In this document: in pieces, positions 1 to 11,600 of the stretch
Position numbering within the stretch: position 1 is the stretch's first letter
Layout: the number at the start of each line of letters is the position of its first letter
From: Apus apus
Taxonomy: Eukaryota > Chordata > Aves > Apodiformes > Apodidae
NCBI RefSeq assembly: GCF_020740795.1
Contig: NC_067285.1
Span: forward strand, 76,050,342-76,114,341
Direction: 5' to 3'
Length of the DNA stretch: 64,000 nt
Position numbers and translations under genes: made by a program
The notes under the pieces: model-generated
What the model saw: only the letters and a program-made list of their open reading frames with translations
Told to the model about the DNA's origin: nothing
Database searches by the model: none

Positions 1-949
1 CCATACAGATGAATAAATACTTTTTGAACCCAGTTAAACTTTGTCTCCATAACATCCTGAGTCAACAAAGTTTCATTATTTATGAAAAAGTACTTACTTT
101 TGTTCTTAACTTGCTTTCTGATCAGAGACTACTGTGCATTTCTCTTCATACCATTCCCTTACTGTTTGTAACTTCTGAAGCTACTCTTCTGCACATTACT
201 CTCCTCCTGTATCCTCTTCTGGGTCTATTTAGTTACTCTTACACCCATGCAAGCCATCCTGTATCTCACTAAGACTGTCCAAACTCTTAATCCTGCCAGC
301 CCACTCTTTGCATTACCTAGGTCTATTATACCTTTTTTGATGTGCAATAACCAGAAAAGCACAGAGTCTCAAACATACAAGGACACCATCAACTCATACA
401 ATGGCAAACTGATTTTAGTCTTCTATGACAGGGCCTGAAAGAGAAGCCTTTTCTGCAACAGAAAGTAACCCCATGTGTCTACTTCCACTAGCAAGCTTAA
501 ATTGGCTTCCTAAGAGCTGGAAGAGGATTAAATATCTGCTTCTCAGGTGGTGGCCCTTTTGAAAGAATACATACAAAATTACGTCCTGCACGAAAGCAAT
601 TATTTAGTGATAAAAAAAGACAGTGATACCTCACCAAGTTTTGGGCAGTCTTCATTAGGTAGCTAGATTGCAAGAGATTAATCAAGAGGTCTTGAACCCC
701 AGTAACTAAACCTCTGATGGTCTTAGCAGACTAAAGGCAACCCATGACAGATGACAGATTTGTTAGCATCAGTCTTAGTCTGCCTTCCCCACCACCACTG
801 CTCTCCTCTTATAGACTTAGCCACAAAGTCCCTTGGATTGTTGCAACAATATTGCGCTAGGATTTTTTCTCCATTTCCTCCTCTGTACTTCGTTCTTACC
901 AGCACTGACCATACCTACTCTCTTATTTTTATTTGAAATACAGAATAAT
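1..949. other. Unassigned sequence at the window start
   Basis: Moderately AT-rich, pyrimidine-rich stretches on the plus strand. Short ORFs of 60-87 codons show no recognisable domain. No repeat family identified. Confidence 0.6.
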
Positions 950-1005
950 ATAGATTAAAAAGGACCTCTGGAAGTCATCTTGTCTAACTCCTCCACCCCA
1001 AGCAA
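950..1005 (-). mobile_element. Possible CR1 remnant
   Basis: The short block AGGACCTCTGGAAGTCATCT followed by TGTCTAACTCCTCC resembles the inverted CR1 tail segment just inside the 3' end. It is too short for certainty. Confidence 0.5.
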
Positions 1006-1044
1006 TGACACGTGAGACATCTTATACTATTTATAAATGCTGTC

Positions 1045-1046
<2 letters not shown>

Positions 1047-1076
<30 letters not shown>
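1047..1076. repeat. (AT)15 microsatellite
   Basis: 30 bp of pure AT dinucleotides following TGTCAG. Confidence 0.98.
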
Positions 1077-1078
<2 letters not shown>

Positions 1079-1850
1079 TCTTTTACAAAAAATTCTTAAC
1101 ATGCTTAGCTACACAGGACCCAGACAGCTGCCTGTGGGGAGAAAATTTTAAAATGTATGGATCTACCCTTCCTGTTCTCTCCAAAGGAAAAGCTCTTGGT
1201 GATTCTACCATTCTCTGGAAGCAGAGTGAAAGCCCCCTGTGCAACAGCTAGGTATTTACGGGAGGCGGACAAGGTCTACTTCCAACACCACAATATGCAA
1301 TTTGTGCTTTAGCACAAAAGAGCCATACAGATTCTTTAGAGGTGTGACCTGGGGAATACTGCAGAAGGAGGACGAATAAAGCTACACTCCCTGGTCAACC
1401 AAAGGCAAGGAAGACGAGCACCTTTTGAGCGACAGGTTCTTTTCCAGGTCGCCGCGCAGCACACACAAGCACCGGTTCCACCTCTGCCCTCCGGAGTCCT
1501 TCTCTGCTTTCAGAACGCAGTACTGAACCTGTGACCACCAGGGCCCGCAAACGGCACTGCCGCTACCCAGCCCCTCACGGCGCACGGCCCCAGGCGGCCG
1601 GAGAACGTTCCAGCCACGGCGACTCGGGACACCGAGCCGGCCGGGCCGCGCAGGCCGCGGAGCTCAGCCCTCTCACGCCGCCCGGTCAGGACATCGCCCC
1701 CAGCCCCCGCCCCCGCGGACAACCCGTACTCGTCTCGCCCCAAACCTTTTATTTCCCCTCCTCTCCCTCCCGTTTTCGGGCGAAAGCGCAGACACCCGGG
1801 CTCCCTCCGCCCTCCCGCGGCCCGGGCCGCCGCTCCCGCCCCGCCCCCCC

Positions 1851-1886
1851 GGCCCAGCGCGCCCTCCCGGCCCAGCGCGCCCTCCC
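1851..1886. repeat. 18-bp tandem duplication in the CpG island
   Basis: GGCCCAGCGCGCCCTCCC occurs twice in perfect tandem (1851-1868 and 1869-1886). Confidence 0.95.
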
Positions 1887-2181
1887 GCTGCCGCCGCCCG
1901 CAACGGCCGCGCGCGCGCCCCGCGAGGGCCAACCGGCCCCGCCCCGGGGAGCGGGGGGGGGAGCGGGGAGGGCCTCGGCGCCCGGGGGCGGCCCGGCCGG
2001 CCGGCCGGAGGGAGGCGGAAGCAGCGGCAGCGGCGGGGCCGCTGCTCCCTGCCCAGCGGCCGGACTCGAGGTGCAGCCCGAGGCGCGGGGCCGGGCCGGG
2101 CCGGGCCGGGCGGCGTGTCCCCCCGCCCCGGCCGCTCGTGGCCCCAGGAAACTGCAGGAAAAACGGGTTTTATAACGTACC

Positions 2182-2450
2182 TCAGGGCGCCTGGTTTCCC
2201 AGCGCCTTTGTGCTTGCTTTCCCTCCGGAGGCTTTTTGTCCTCCTCCGGGTCTGAACCGCCCGGACGCGGGCGGCACCGGGTGCGCAGCGGGGGCGAAGC
2301 GCCTGGCGCGGGAGCCGCTGCCGCCGGTGACGGCGGGAAAGGGCGGCGGGCCCGGGAGGCCTGGGCCGGGGCGAGCGGGAGGCCTGGGGCCAGGCCCGGG
2401 AGGCTGCCTCGCTAACCTGCTGCTCGCTGCCCTGTCCCTCATTCCCCCCT
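2182..2450 (-). other. Candidate non-coding first exon
   Basis: The minus-strand donor GAG|GTACGT after base 2181 matches the consensus at +1 to +6 except +4, and it lies in the CpG island. The upstream sequence has no convincing start codon with recognisable protein, so this could be a 5' UTR exon or lncRNA exon. The 5' limit is a guess from the edge of GC-richness. Confidence 0.3.
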
Positions 2451-2773
2451 TCGTATTTCCTTGCTCCAAATTCCCTAAGATCTTGCGTGCGGCATAACTA
2501 TACCAGCAGAGCTCAACTGGAACCAAAGATGGATAAACCCAAAGTAATGAAACACCTGTGAGAGTTCCCACTTAGTAACCAAAAAAAATTTCATTATATG
2601 CAATTAAACTAATACAAAAAACCTGCTATGTTTTAACAGTAATGCTATTAACATGTCTGATGATTTGCTGGAGGAGTTTCTGTGGACTCCCAAGTCCCAC
2701 CTCCTGAAGGCATTTTTCCACCTGAGAAATAAGAATGAACCTGAGCACAATTGTGGATGAGAGGACACTCTTG

Positions 2774-2778
<5 letters not shown>

Positions 2779-2840
<62 letters not shown>
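2779..2840. repeat. (TA)31 microsatellite
   Basis: 62 bp of uninterrupted TA dinucleotides, about 330 bp beyond the CpG island edge. Self-complementary and able to form cruciforms; length is likely polymorphic. Confidence 0.98.
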
Positions 2841-2844
<4 letters not shown>

Positions 2845-5404
2845 AGATTTAAAAAAATACCATTAGAAGGTTCCACAAAGTAATGAGTCAAAATCACACT
2901 GGAGCTTCAATGAGCTCAGTGGGAGTGTAACTTCCTACAGTTCTTGCTTTTGACTTGAAAGTAGTTATTCAGGATTTCAGATTATAAATGTTTCCAGGGG
3001 AGCTGTAGAGAATTTAATACCATTACATGTATTCATGTAGGATTCTTTTTCAATGGATCAGTCTTTACATGTAGAAGGAAAAGCAGATTTAGATTACTAA
3101 ACAAATTAACATTTGTAAAAAAAAAAAAAAATCTTTAAGAAAAGCTGTTGTGCAAAATTAGTTTATTTTAGCAAGTATATTTATATCGTAAACTGGCCCT
3201 GTTTTCAAAAGAGTAAATGAGATTTTGTGATCCAGTAACATTTCAGAATATGCCATATTCTGAAAAGTCAGAGATCCCAGTGATGAGTAAGAGAGCTGAG
3301 ACTGTGACTCAGAATAGTCTCAGACCAAGACTTCTGGTCTCTAGCGTAAGGATCAAGGTTCACAGGGGGAAATGATGGCTTTTTCTTCAAGTAAGACATA
3401 TAAGCAAAGGAACACAGAAGGGGAAAATAACGTCCTTAGTGATATGGCATCTTCTCTGAAGACGTGTGTGCTACAGACAGAATAACTATGAGCACTATAT
3501 CGTAAGAGGACAGCAGCAGGCAGATTTTATGTGAAAATTATATTAGGAATTATGACTTTAACCTATTTGTGATCTCTGTCTTCATCCAGAGTGCTGAGCC
3601 ATCCTTGTTAAAGAAGTTAAAGAAAAGCTGATCTTTGCTGTACTGTTAGGACTTTGCTGACACAGAGTAAGCATGAGCTTCACTGTATTTTTTTTAGAAC
3701 TGTGTTATAGTTGACCAAGTAAAATATCCTTTTCAAAAGTTCAGACAAGATTCTGTTCAATTCTTGTTTTTTAACTGAGTGTTTAAAACAAGATGTGTGT
3801 TCATTCATTGGCCAAAGTGACATTAGCCTTTTTCCTCCGGATGCCTGGGTAAATGATGAGATCAGCTAGTCTAAGCAGAATTCATCTGAGCCAGTTTATT
3901 CACACAGACTTCCCATTAAAGCAAGATGAGCTAGTGGCATCCAAGAAAGAAACCAGTGTCATACTGAGTACCTCTCCTTTTTGGGGGACAGCACCTGATA
4001 CATGAACTTGAGCTGATGGACCTGCTCCATCAATCATGTCCAGATCTGTAACAGCTAGTTCCATACCAGCCACTATTATGCCTGGATTACTATTAATGTG
4101 GAATTGTAAGTTAATAATTCTGGTATGGCTCTCTATGTGACCATACACACATACATTTGCAACCTGCCCACAATATACAAAATGATGCAGCTGTCTTCCC
4201 TGAAGCCTAATGCATTCAGGCATTAAAAACACTTCCTAATTTTTTTTTTTTCTTTTCTTAAAATGTTTCAATCATTCTTCCACACAACTGAGCTTCTGCT
4301 TTCAAGTAAGTATTTCTCTCTTAAGAGGGGAAAAACCATAATATCTTCAAACTGGACAGGATATTTAATGTATCTAAAAGCATAAAATGCACATCAAAGC
4401 ACGATGACACAAAACAGGGCAACTAGCTGCTGCTGTAACTGAGGTCCCCTGTATCACCTATTTTAAATTATTATTGGGTTTGGATTTTGAAGCTAGATTT
4501 ACAATGGAACTTAAGCACAAATCATTAACCACATTGGTGCCCAAGTCTGTGGGCTCATAAACTTCTGCCAGAAGTCACACATGAAAGAGTCACGCTGCTC
4601 AAGGGTCCGGCAGCATTTTCAGAGTGCTCCTGCACTGCTGTGCAAGCATACCTACCGCGTTAGATGGCTTTTGTGTAACACCCAGGACAAAGCAACTGGA
4701 GAACTGGCTGCACCTACTGCTCAGTCCCATTTTAAACAAAAGCCTGCTGGCTGGACCACTCAGCTATAATAAAACCTGTTTCCAAATCTATCTTAATGGA
4801 AACATGGTCACTGACTACAGTTTCACACAATTGAACAAGAGTGTCATAATCATCAGTCTGAAATTGCTTTCGTTTCTAGAAACAACAACAAAAAAATCCA
4901 GGTGAGTCACAGAGATTTGACTGACACTACAGGCTAATGTCCAGAGATGTAAGAGCTTGGGGAACAGTTCATTCAAGAAACTATTTTGCTTTTCAACTGG
5001 CATGTAAAAAATTACTTATTTTACTTAAGCAAACTTGATGATGAGGACATTGTTCTGGAATTCAGCAGTCATGGACTTCAGACAAAATTAAGCCAGTGAA
5101 GAGTTTAAAAACAGGTGGTTTCCTTCTTTTCAGGCCAAATGATAACTGGGTGGCAGCTCACACAGTCAATAAACCACTATGCATTTCCTCCTGTGATAGA
5201 AAAGACCATCACTGCTCGCCCTAGGTGAGTTCTCCTCAAGACCATAGGGGACCAGTATTATCAGGGCTCCTCATAATTTTCTACTTTGCCTGGGCAGGTC
5301 AGCACTTAGGTTTCCGAGACTTTTTGTTCCTGTCAAGCTTGAGTTATTCCTTTCATCAGATGTGCACTTCTGATTTGCATTGGGAAAATTAGATCTAGTT
5401 ACTA

Positions 5405-5465
5405 ATTATATATACATATATACACACAGATTATACACACATGTATATAAAATATATATAAATTA
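5405..5465. repeat. Degenerate TA/CA simple repeat
   Basis: Alternating ATATATAC and ACACAC blocks, an eroded dinucleotide repeat. Confidence 0.8.
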
Positions 5466-8400
5466 TGTAACTAACAAGCTATATGTTGCCATTCCCAAAT
5501 ATCTTTGATATGGCCTCAGCCTTCTAGGCAAGTGATGCAAAGCCTGAGATGAACTAATGAGGAAAAAGCCAATCACCTAGTTGTACGAAAGAAAAACACT
5601 CCTCTCTCCTCCCACTATTTTGCAACTTGGCAAACTTTCCCCAAGCACACCAGTTCAGATATTTAAGTGGCCAATTACCATAACTGTGTTCTTGATTTTT
5701 TTTTTTTCTTACACTGCACTTTCTTCTGTTTTTCCAAACTGTCCAAAATCTGCAATATTTGCTGCTGTGTTGTAAGAGTGAACTTTTATCATGCCAACAT
5801 GAAGTAGTTTTGTACAATTTACATGTATTTTTTCAACAAATATGTGGGTAAACCTTTTCCTCTTAAGAAACGTGTTCCTGGTACCCCTGTGAAAAGCCTT
5901 TTCTCTAAAACAAAAAAAACAACAAACAGCAAACCAGCACAAAATAAAGCCATCAGAGGCTTTGGCAAATTACCTACTGTTTTCGTATCCTCCTGGCTAA
6001 ACAGGTTTCCCCACTACAAGTAGTATTATTTCACACTGCAGTGCGAGGCCTTGTTTAAGTTAGCACAGTCGCTCAACTGCTGCTTCTGCTGAGAAATCAG
6101 GCACACCACAAAGGGAACAAAGAGAAGCTCCTCAATCTGTTGCTAGAATCAAACAAGTCATTCCCAGTGCTGCCCCACAGTACCTTACATATTGAAAGAA
6201 AACATAACCACCACTGCGCAATCCCCATAAAAATCTCTTCAAGAAACAGAAGCTTTCCTGCACTTTGAGCCTCTGTCCACAGCTCTGTTTGGATCATGGG
6301 CACCAGCCACTCCTGCTGTGTATCAGTGGACTTCAGACCAAAGAGACAGGTAACTGGAATCTCAGTGTCTCTCAAAATCTCTTGCTTCCCTCTGTACATC
6401 TGGCTTCATTTAAGGACTGCACCGCCACAGAGTCTATCAGTGTTTGGCTCATGTGTCCCAAGCCAGTGGGTCTGGCCACTGAACTGGGAACAAGGAGGAA
6501 ATAAACAGCCATCCAGGGAGCAAACTCACTGCTCTGTACAGCATCTTTCAGACAGACAGCTTTTCAAAACTGCAAAGAACATCACATGGAGCAGTCAGCA
6601 TCTCCCTGCAAGGTAAAACAAGTAAAACTGGCACCACCAAACACAGACAAGTCTCACTCCCAGGAGTCACCGCTGACAATTTTGTATATTGCATATTTTG
6701 TAAGTTAAGAGTATCCACTACAAGTCTAGTACAGTGACATCCAAGAGTTTTGCAGGACTGTTTGAATAGCCATGACTGAATTAACTCTCGTCCTGTTCTA
6801 TTAGAGACAATTTACTTTTAATTGCAACCACTATACTCAATAGAGAAAATAAGTAGCCTCAGGAACAGCACTTACAAATGCCATTTGTAAAAGTCCAATC
6901 AAGACCTTGCATCATTTATCTGTTTTTTCCCACATATCAATGCAGTTGTGACTTCCTCCATTCTGCCTTTTGTAGCCTTCACCTCCCTTCTCATGACAAT
7001 CTCTAGAGACTTACACAAGTAAAGTGTTTGTTTTATAAACCTGGCAGTTAGCCCCTAGGAAACAGCAGGCCTGATACAGGTGGAAGTGAAATACTTCTAT
7101 GATTCCTCCTAATATCCACTTTGAAATTCATAACATTTATGAAGAGACCAAAGCTCTTTGAAGCAGGAAAATGAAGACATTAAACCGTTATTGCAACCTC
7201 ACCTATTTTAGCATATGTTCATTATGTGACCATGGAAATGTCTGCAAGGTCAGCCCTAATGAAGACCAGACTTACTAAGTAGAGGAATACCAACTTAATG
7301 TAGCACATCTACTTACTGGCAGAAAGCAGCAAGTCAAGGGACCATGTAGTCATTCCCCCAGAATTGCAAATAGCTGTGACCCTAAACAGAACGACTTACA
7401 CTGGCAAAATTTAAGTTGATTATTTGCCAGTAATTATTTTGCACACAGTTCATAATAAATGGCAACCATGGTAGTAAAAAACACTCATATCTCATAGACT
7501 GTTCACCTCCTTTATCTTCACCAGTATTCTAGGAATTGTCAAAACCATTATTTGTTACAGCTGTTACCCATTCTGCAGCCTGAAACACACACAGTAATAC
7601 TTGGGAGAGCTTTCAAAGAACTCAATTCCCAACATTCAATTTTGTCTACCAGATTGTCCTAAATAAATCTAGTCTCATATCTCATCTCCTTGCAGAAATA
7701 GTTTGCTGTCATTTCATCCTACTCAAGTACTTAAATGAGCAGCTGAAGACTTCATCTGCTTGTGACATACAGAAGCCCTTACTGTTGTATGTCCTTCCAA
7801 CAAAGTAGTAAATCATAATAATACCCAATCAGCTCACTTAATGAAGTAGGAAGGAGGCCATTAAAGATGAGAAGAGGTATTTTTAGATGATTGCTTACAC
7901 CATTTAAAAATTTATCTATCACAGTAAATAATTTCCTTCAAAAATTATCAGAAGCCATTATCATCCTTGGAAAGAATTAACTATTGCTTGAGCCAGACTA
8001 TGTCAGATCAAGTAATTGCTGATTATATAAAATAAATAGCTTATTTCAAAAGGTTATTTAATTCTTTCCTCATAGGTTTTGATTTTCAAGAGCACAGTTT
8101 ATGATGAGATTCTACTAGAAGGCAAACATTTTTCTAGCTTCCACAAGAGGTCTGGTAACCACTCCTGCCTGACCACACACAGGTAATAGTGTGTCTTACA
8201 GAAACAGGATGGCAGAAGCTACTGTCCCTAAACTCCAGAAGGGAACTGTTATTAATCATATATATTTACAGTTATTCACTTTATAGAAAAGACAATTCAA
8301 TATTTACCACAAATAGCAAAGGCTATTAACAGCTCTCCTGATTCAAAGCCACGTAATGGAGGCTGATATAGCTGTAGGGTGCTACAGGAATGTGTTTTTT

Positions 8401-8477
8401 TCCAGAACAGGAAAAATTCACCTCTATATTGTAAATACACTTCATTTTTTTCCTCAGTTGCCTAAATCTTCTCTATA

Positions 8478-8630
8478 ATCATACAATCATAGAATGGTTT
8501 GTGTTGGAAGGGACTTTAAAGATCACCTAGTTCCAACCTCCCCTGCATGGGCAGGGACACCTCACACTAGACCAGGCTGCTCAATGCCCCATCCAACCTG
8601 GCCTTGAATGCTTCCAGGAATGGGGCTTCC
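8478..8630 (-). mobile_element. CR1 LINE 3' tail
   Basis: About 150 bp. The plus strand reads ATAGAATGGTTTGTGTTGGA, AGATCACCTAGTTCCAACC and CTTGAATGCTTCCAGG, the reverse complement of a CR1 3' end. Severely 5'-truncated. Confidence 0.9.
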
Positions 8631-8639
8631 AAAATAGGT

Positions 8640-11600
8640 TTTGTATTGTTTCTATACCAAACATACAGAAAATACTGTATTCTACACATTCTGTTTCCAG
8701 TGGTAGATTATCCCCAACCTTTTGTGAACAAGCTCCCCTTTCTGTCAGAGTTCAGCCTCTCTTCATCGAATTTCTACACATCATGTTCTCTTTACCTGAG
8801 AAAAGGAAACACTCTCTCTCTCCCTTACCCAAGTTCTTTCAACAGACACAAGACTCACATACCAACATACCATTGCTTGAGCAGGGTCCTGTTCTGAAAA
8901 AACAAGTTCTGAAGGGCACTGAAAATTACACACACACAAAAATAATAAAATTTAGGAATTAAGTACAGGTGTCCATGTTTGAAATTTTTTAACAGCTGGA
9001 GATTACCTTTTCTGAGTTACTTAACTGAAACAATGAATATTCTGAGAAGATTCAAGCTAGTAATTCCCTCATAATTTTCACAGTTTAGCTACTAAACCAG
9101 ATAAGGTATGTGCAGACCAAGCATTTATCCAAGACCCTGCTCTTTTCCTAAAAGCAGATAGCTGGCCTCTCCTCCTGCTGACTCTGAAGCAAGAGGTTCT
9201 TTAGGTATGACTTTTTAAGCTGTACCTGCAGTACTAGCCAGTCTTAACTAGAATGGAAAGTTGATTGCTTTTCTGTCTATTCCTTCTTCTATTTGCTTAT
9301 ACCCTTCATGTATTTCTCTTTTCCTTGTACACACAAGCTGAAAATGCTTTTGTCTTCCCATCTTAGTGGAAAAACAAAGTCACCTATTTTGTCTGCAACT
9401 GTAGCTTTTTCCATAAAATTGCCCACAGTCTGAATATTTTTCCAGCAAAATTGCCTGAATCTGGACTTCAGTGACTATCATTGCATAATATCACACTCCA
9501 TCATGCATTTCCACTCAGATCATAATTATTTCAGGCAACCTATACAAGCGAGTAACATTTTTTGCAGAGTGTGCAGTGTTTACACAGCAGAATTCATTTC
9601 TGTTTACTTCATCAAATCATTATTCAATTTCAGGATGTCTTTCATAAACAATTATTCTGCTCTAATAGTAACAAGTAATGCATTTGCTTTGCAGACACCT
9701 CAGTGAAGCACTCCTGTCAACATTAGTTGTCTATTATGTGCTTTAAAATGTTTTGAAAAAAATATGGTATGCCATCTGGCTCCCAAACACTCATTAAATC
9801 CATTGGAATATGAGTTTTTAAGGAAGATCACCACTTGAAAAATTAAAAAAAAAGAAAAAGAAAGGAAAAATGTATTTATAGACTGTACAAAGAAAAAAAA
9901 AAGAAAAAAAAGAAAAAGGAAGTGGTTACATTCTGTTTATAATTTAATTTCCTACAACTAAGAACATGCCAGCCATTTCAGAGAATAAAGATGGATGACA
10001 GTTCCTGTTCCCAGGAGTTTATGGTCCAAGTTGATTTTCCAAGATGCATGAAGAGGGGAAAAAAACCTAGCAAGGGAATGAGATGCTACAGCATTAGGCT
10101 ACTTACATTTCTCAGAGGAAGAATGTCCTTATGAACTGAGATTCAGGGGGCAGGCTGCAAGTTTCTTTTAAGACTTGCCAAGTCACTTAGTTTTTCCCCT
10201 CCAAATGTCAGTTCTCCCATCTTCAGTTGAGGCTAATGGTTGTCAACTTCCCATATTGACACAGCCCTTTGGAAAGCTCTATACTTCCTGTCTTTTTCTG
10301 TGGAAGCACTTTTAGGTCTTACTGTAGAAAGAGGACTGCACCTGAAAAAAACTGAATTACCAGATATAGACCTCAAACCCCATATAGAAAGGCCATGTCT
10401 CCACTTAGAAGAGATGCTCAATTAATTTTTCTCAGGAAATTTAGAAATAAATAGGTTAGGAAAGGTTGGGGGGGTTTCCAAAAAATAGTGCTTGATTTTA
10501 AAACAAAACAAAAGGGTTTGACAGTAAGTATATTTCCTGCAATTTTTCAAATAAGATATATGCTATTTACTGAAAACTGCAAGATTTCCATTTTCTGGAA
10601 GAAGCAAATGCTTAAAAAAAACAGAGGGGGTTTTCTGTAGTAATGTCATTCAAAAGCTGTTAAACATGTGAATAAACAATCTGATAAATACATGTTAAGC
10701 AATTCTACTTATGACACATTGGTCCATTGCCTGATGACGATGCAAGAGAAAAGAACAAGCTGCAATCCTGCAGAAAACAGCCTAGGGAATAAACAGAAAG
10801 AGTACAACATAAAACCAAATGGAATAAGCATTAAAACAGTAAGGCCTCATCCAGTAGACAGCAGGACACCACCTCCTTAATAACATGTGGGCTAACAGTG
10901 GGTAAATTTTCTCCATTGCAAGAACTTGGTAATGTTATGCCAGCTGACCTTATCCAGCCTCTGCATTTTCTCAGCTTCAATGCATAGCTATTTTTAGCAG
11001 CAGAACTCAGCAAAATGTTTTATAACCCATCTTGGCTGTAATGCTGCATCCAGTTCCAACATCCTTCATAACTTTAACTAATCTAGGCTTGCTATTTTGC
11101 TAAGCATTTGAGGGGAAAATAAATATACTGGGAAACAAATAAGGCACTCAACTCCACTGTTTGGCTGTAAATGGAAGCCTTTTGCTTTGAGAATTCTGTA
11201 CCCGTCACACAGAAATTATGATGGCAAAGACAAGGCCCTCAGTGAAGGGTGAGGGGGGAGGCTGTAAACAAATACCCTTGCTACCATGCTGTTGTGTTTT
11301 GCCATCTGGAACCTTAAAACACAGCAGGAGGTTTCAAAACAAGATTCTTGTAAGTTAATAAATCTGTTATGCTGATAAGAGGGTCATTCTGTTTTTGATA
11401 AGATAGACTGTTCCCTGAGGGATGAGGAAACCCATGTATGTGGAATTAGTGTGCACTGTCTGTGCTGGCAAATTTATGTGAAGGCGAGACAAGCCCTTGC
11501 TGGGTATCAGTTCCTAATGAGCCTCCCTTGGCGTGTGCAAGGCAGCCATGCAGAGATTCATTTGATGATAAAATGGATATGCTATAAAGGGCAGGATGCA

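Larger units (their letters stand above)
1440..2450. promoter_or_regulatory. CpG island, candidate promoter of an unidentified transcript
   Basis: About 1 kb of very GC- and CpG-rich sequence in otherwise AT-rich DNA. It has many GC boxes (CCCCGCCC/GGGCGG types), GGCCG runs (2088-2112) and an 18-bp tandem duplication (1851-1886). No coding exon is recognised on either strand; the long ORFs here are composition artefacts. A strong splice donor on the minus strand (CCTGAG|GTACGT, last exon base 2181) suggests a minus-strand first exon within 2182-2450. Synteny known from mammals would place CBR4 downstream of SH3RF1 in the same orientation, but no CBR4 coding sequence is seen here. Confidence 0.75.
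2580..8470. other. Intergenic sequence, no supported gene
   Basis: AT-rich. It holds the (TA)31 tract, a degenerate dinucleotide tract near 5.4 kb, and a 110-codon minus-strand ORF (3900-4232) of unknown meaning. The block around 7830-8060 is AT-rich with several ATTA/TAAT homeodomain-type cores; I cannot tell from one sequence whether it is conserved. Confidence 0.55.

Noticed and set aside
1510..2175. Long ORFs on both strands (140 and 214 codons) in the GC-rich block
   Set aside because: Composition artefact: stop codons are rare in CpG islands. The products are Gly/Ala/Arg/Pro-rich with no domain.
1..2600. CBR4 first coding exon, expected from mammalian gene order
   Set aside because: No short-chain dehydrogenase Gly-rich N-terminus (GGSRGIG-like) is visible on either strand.
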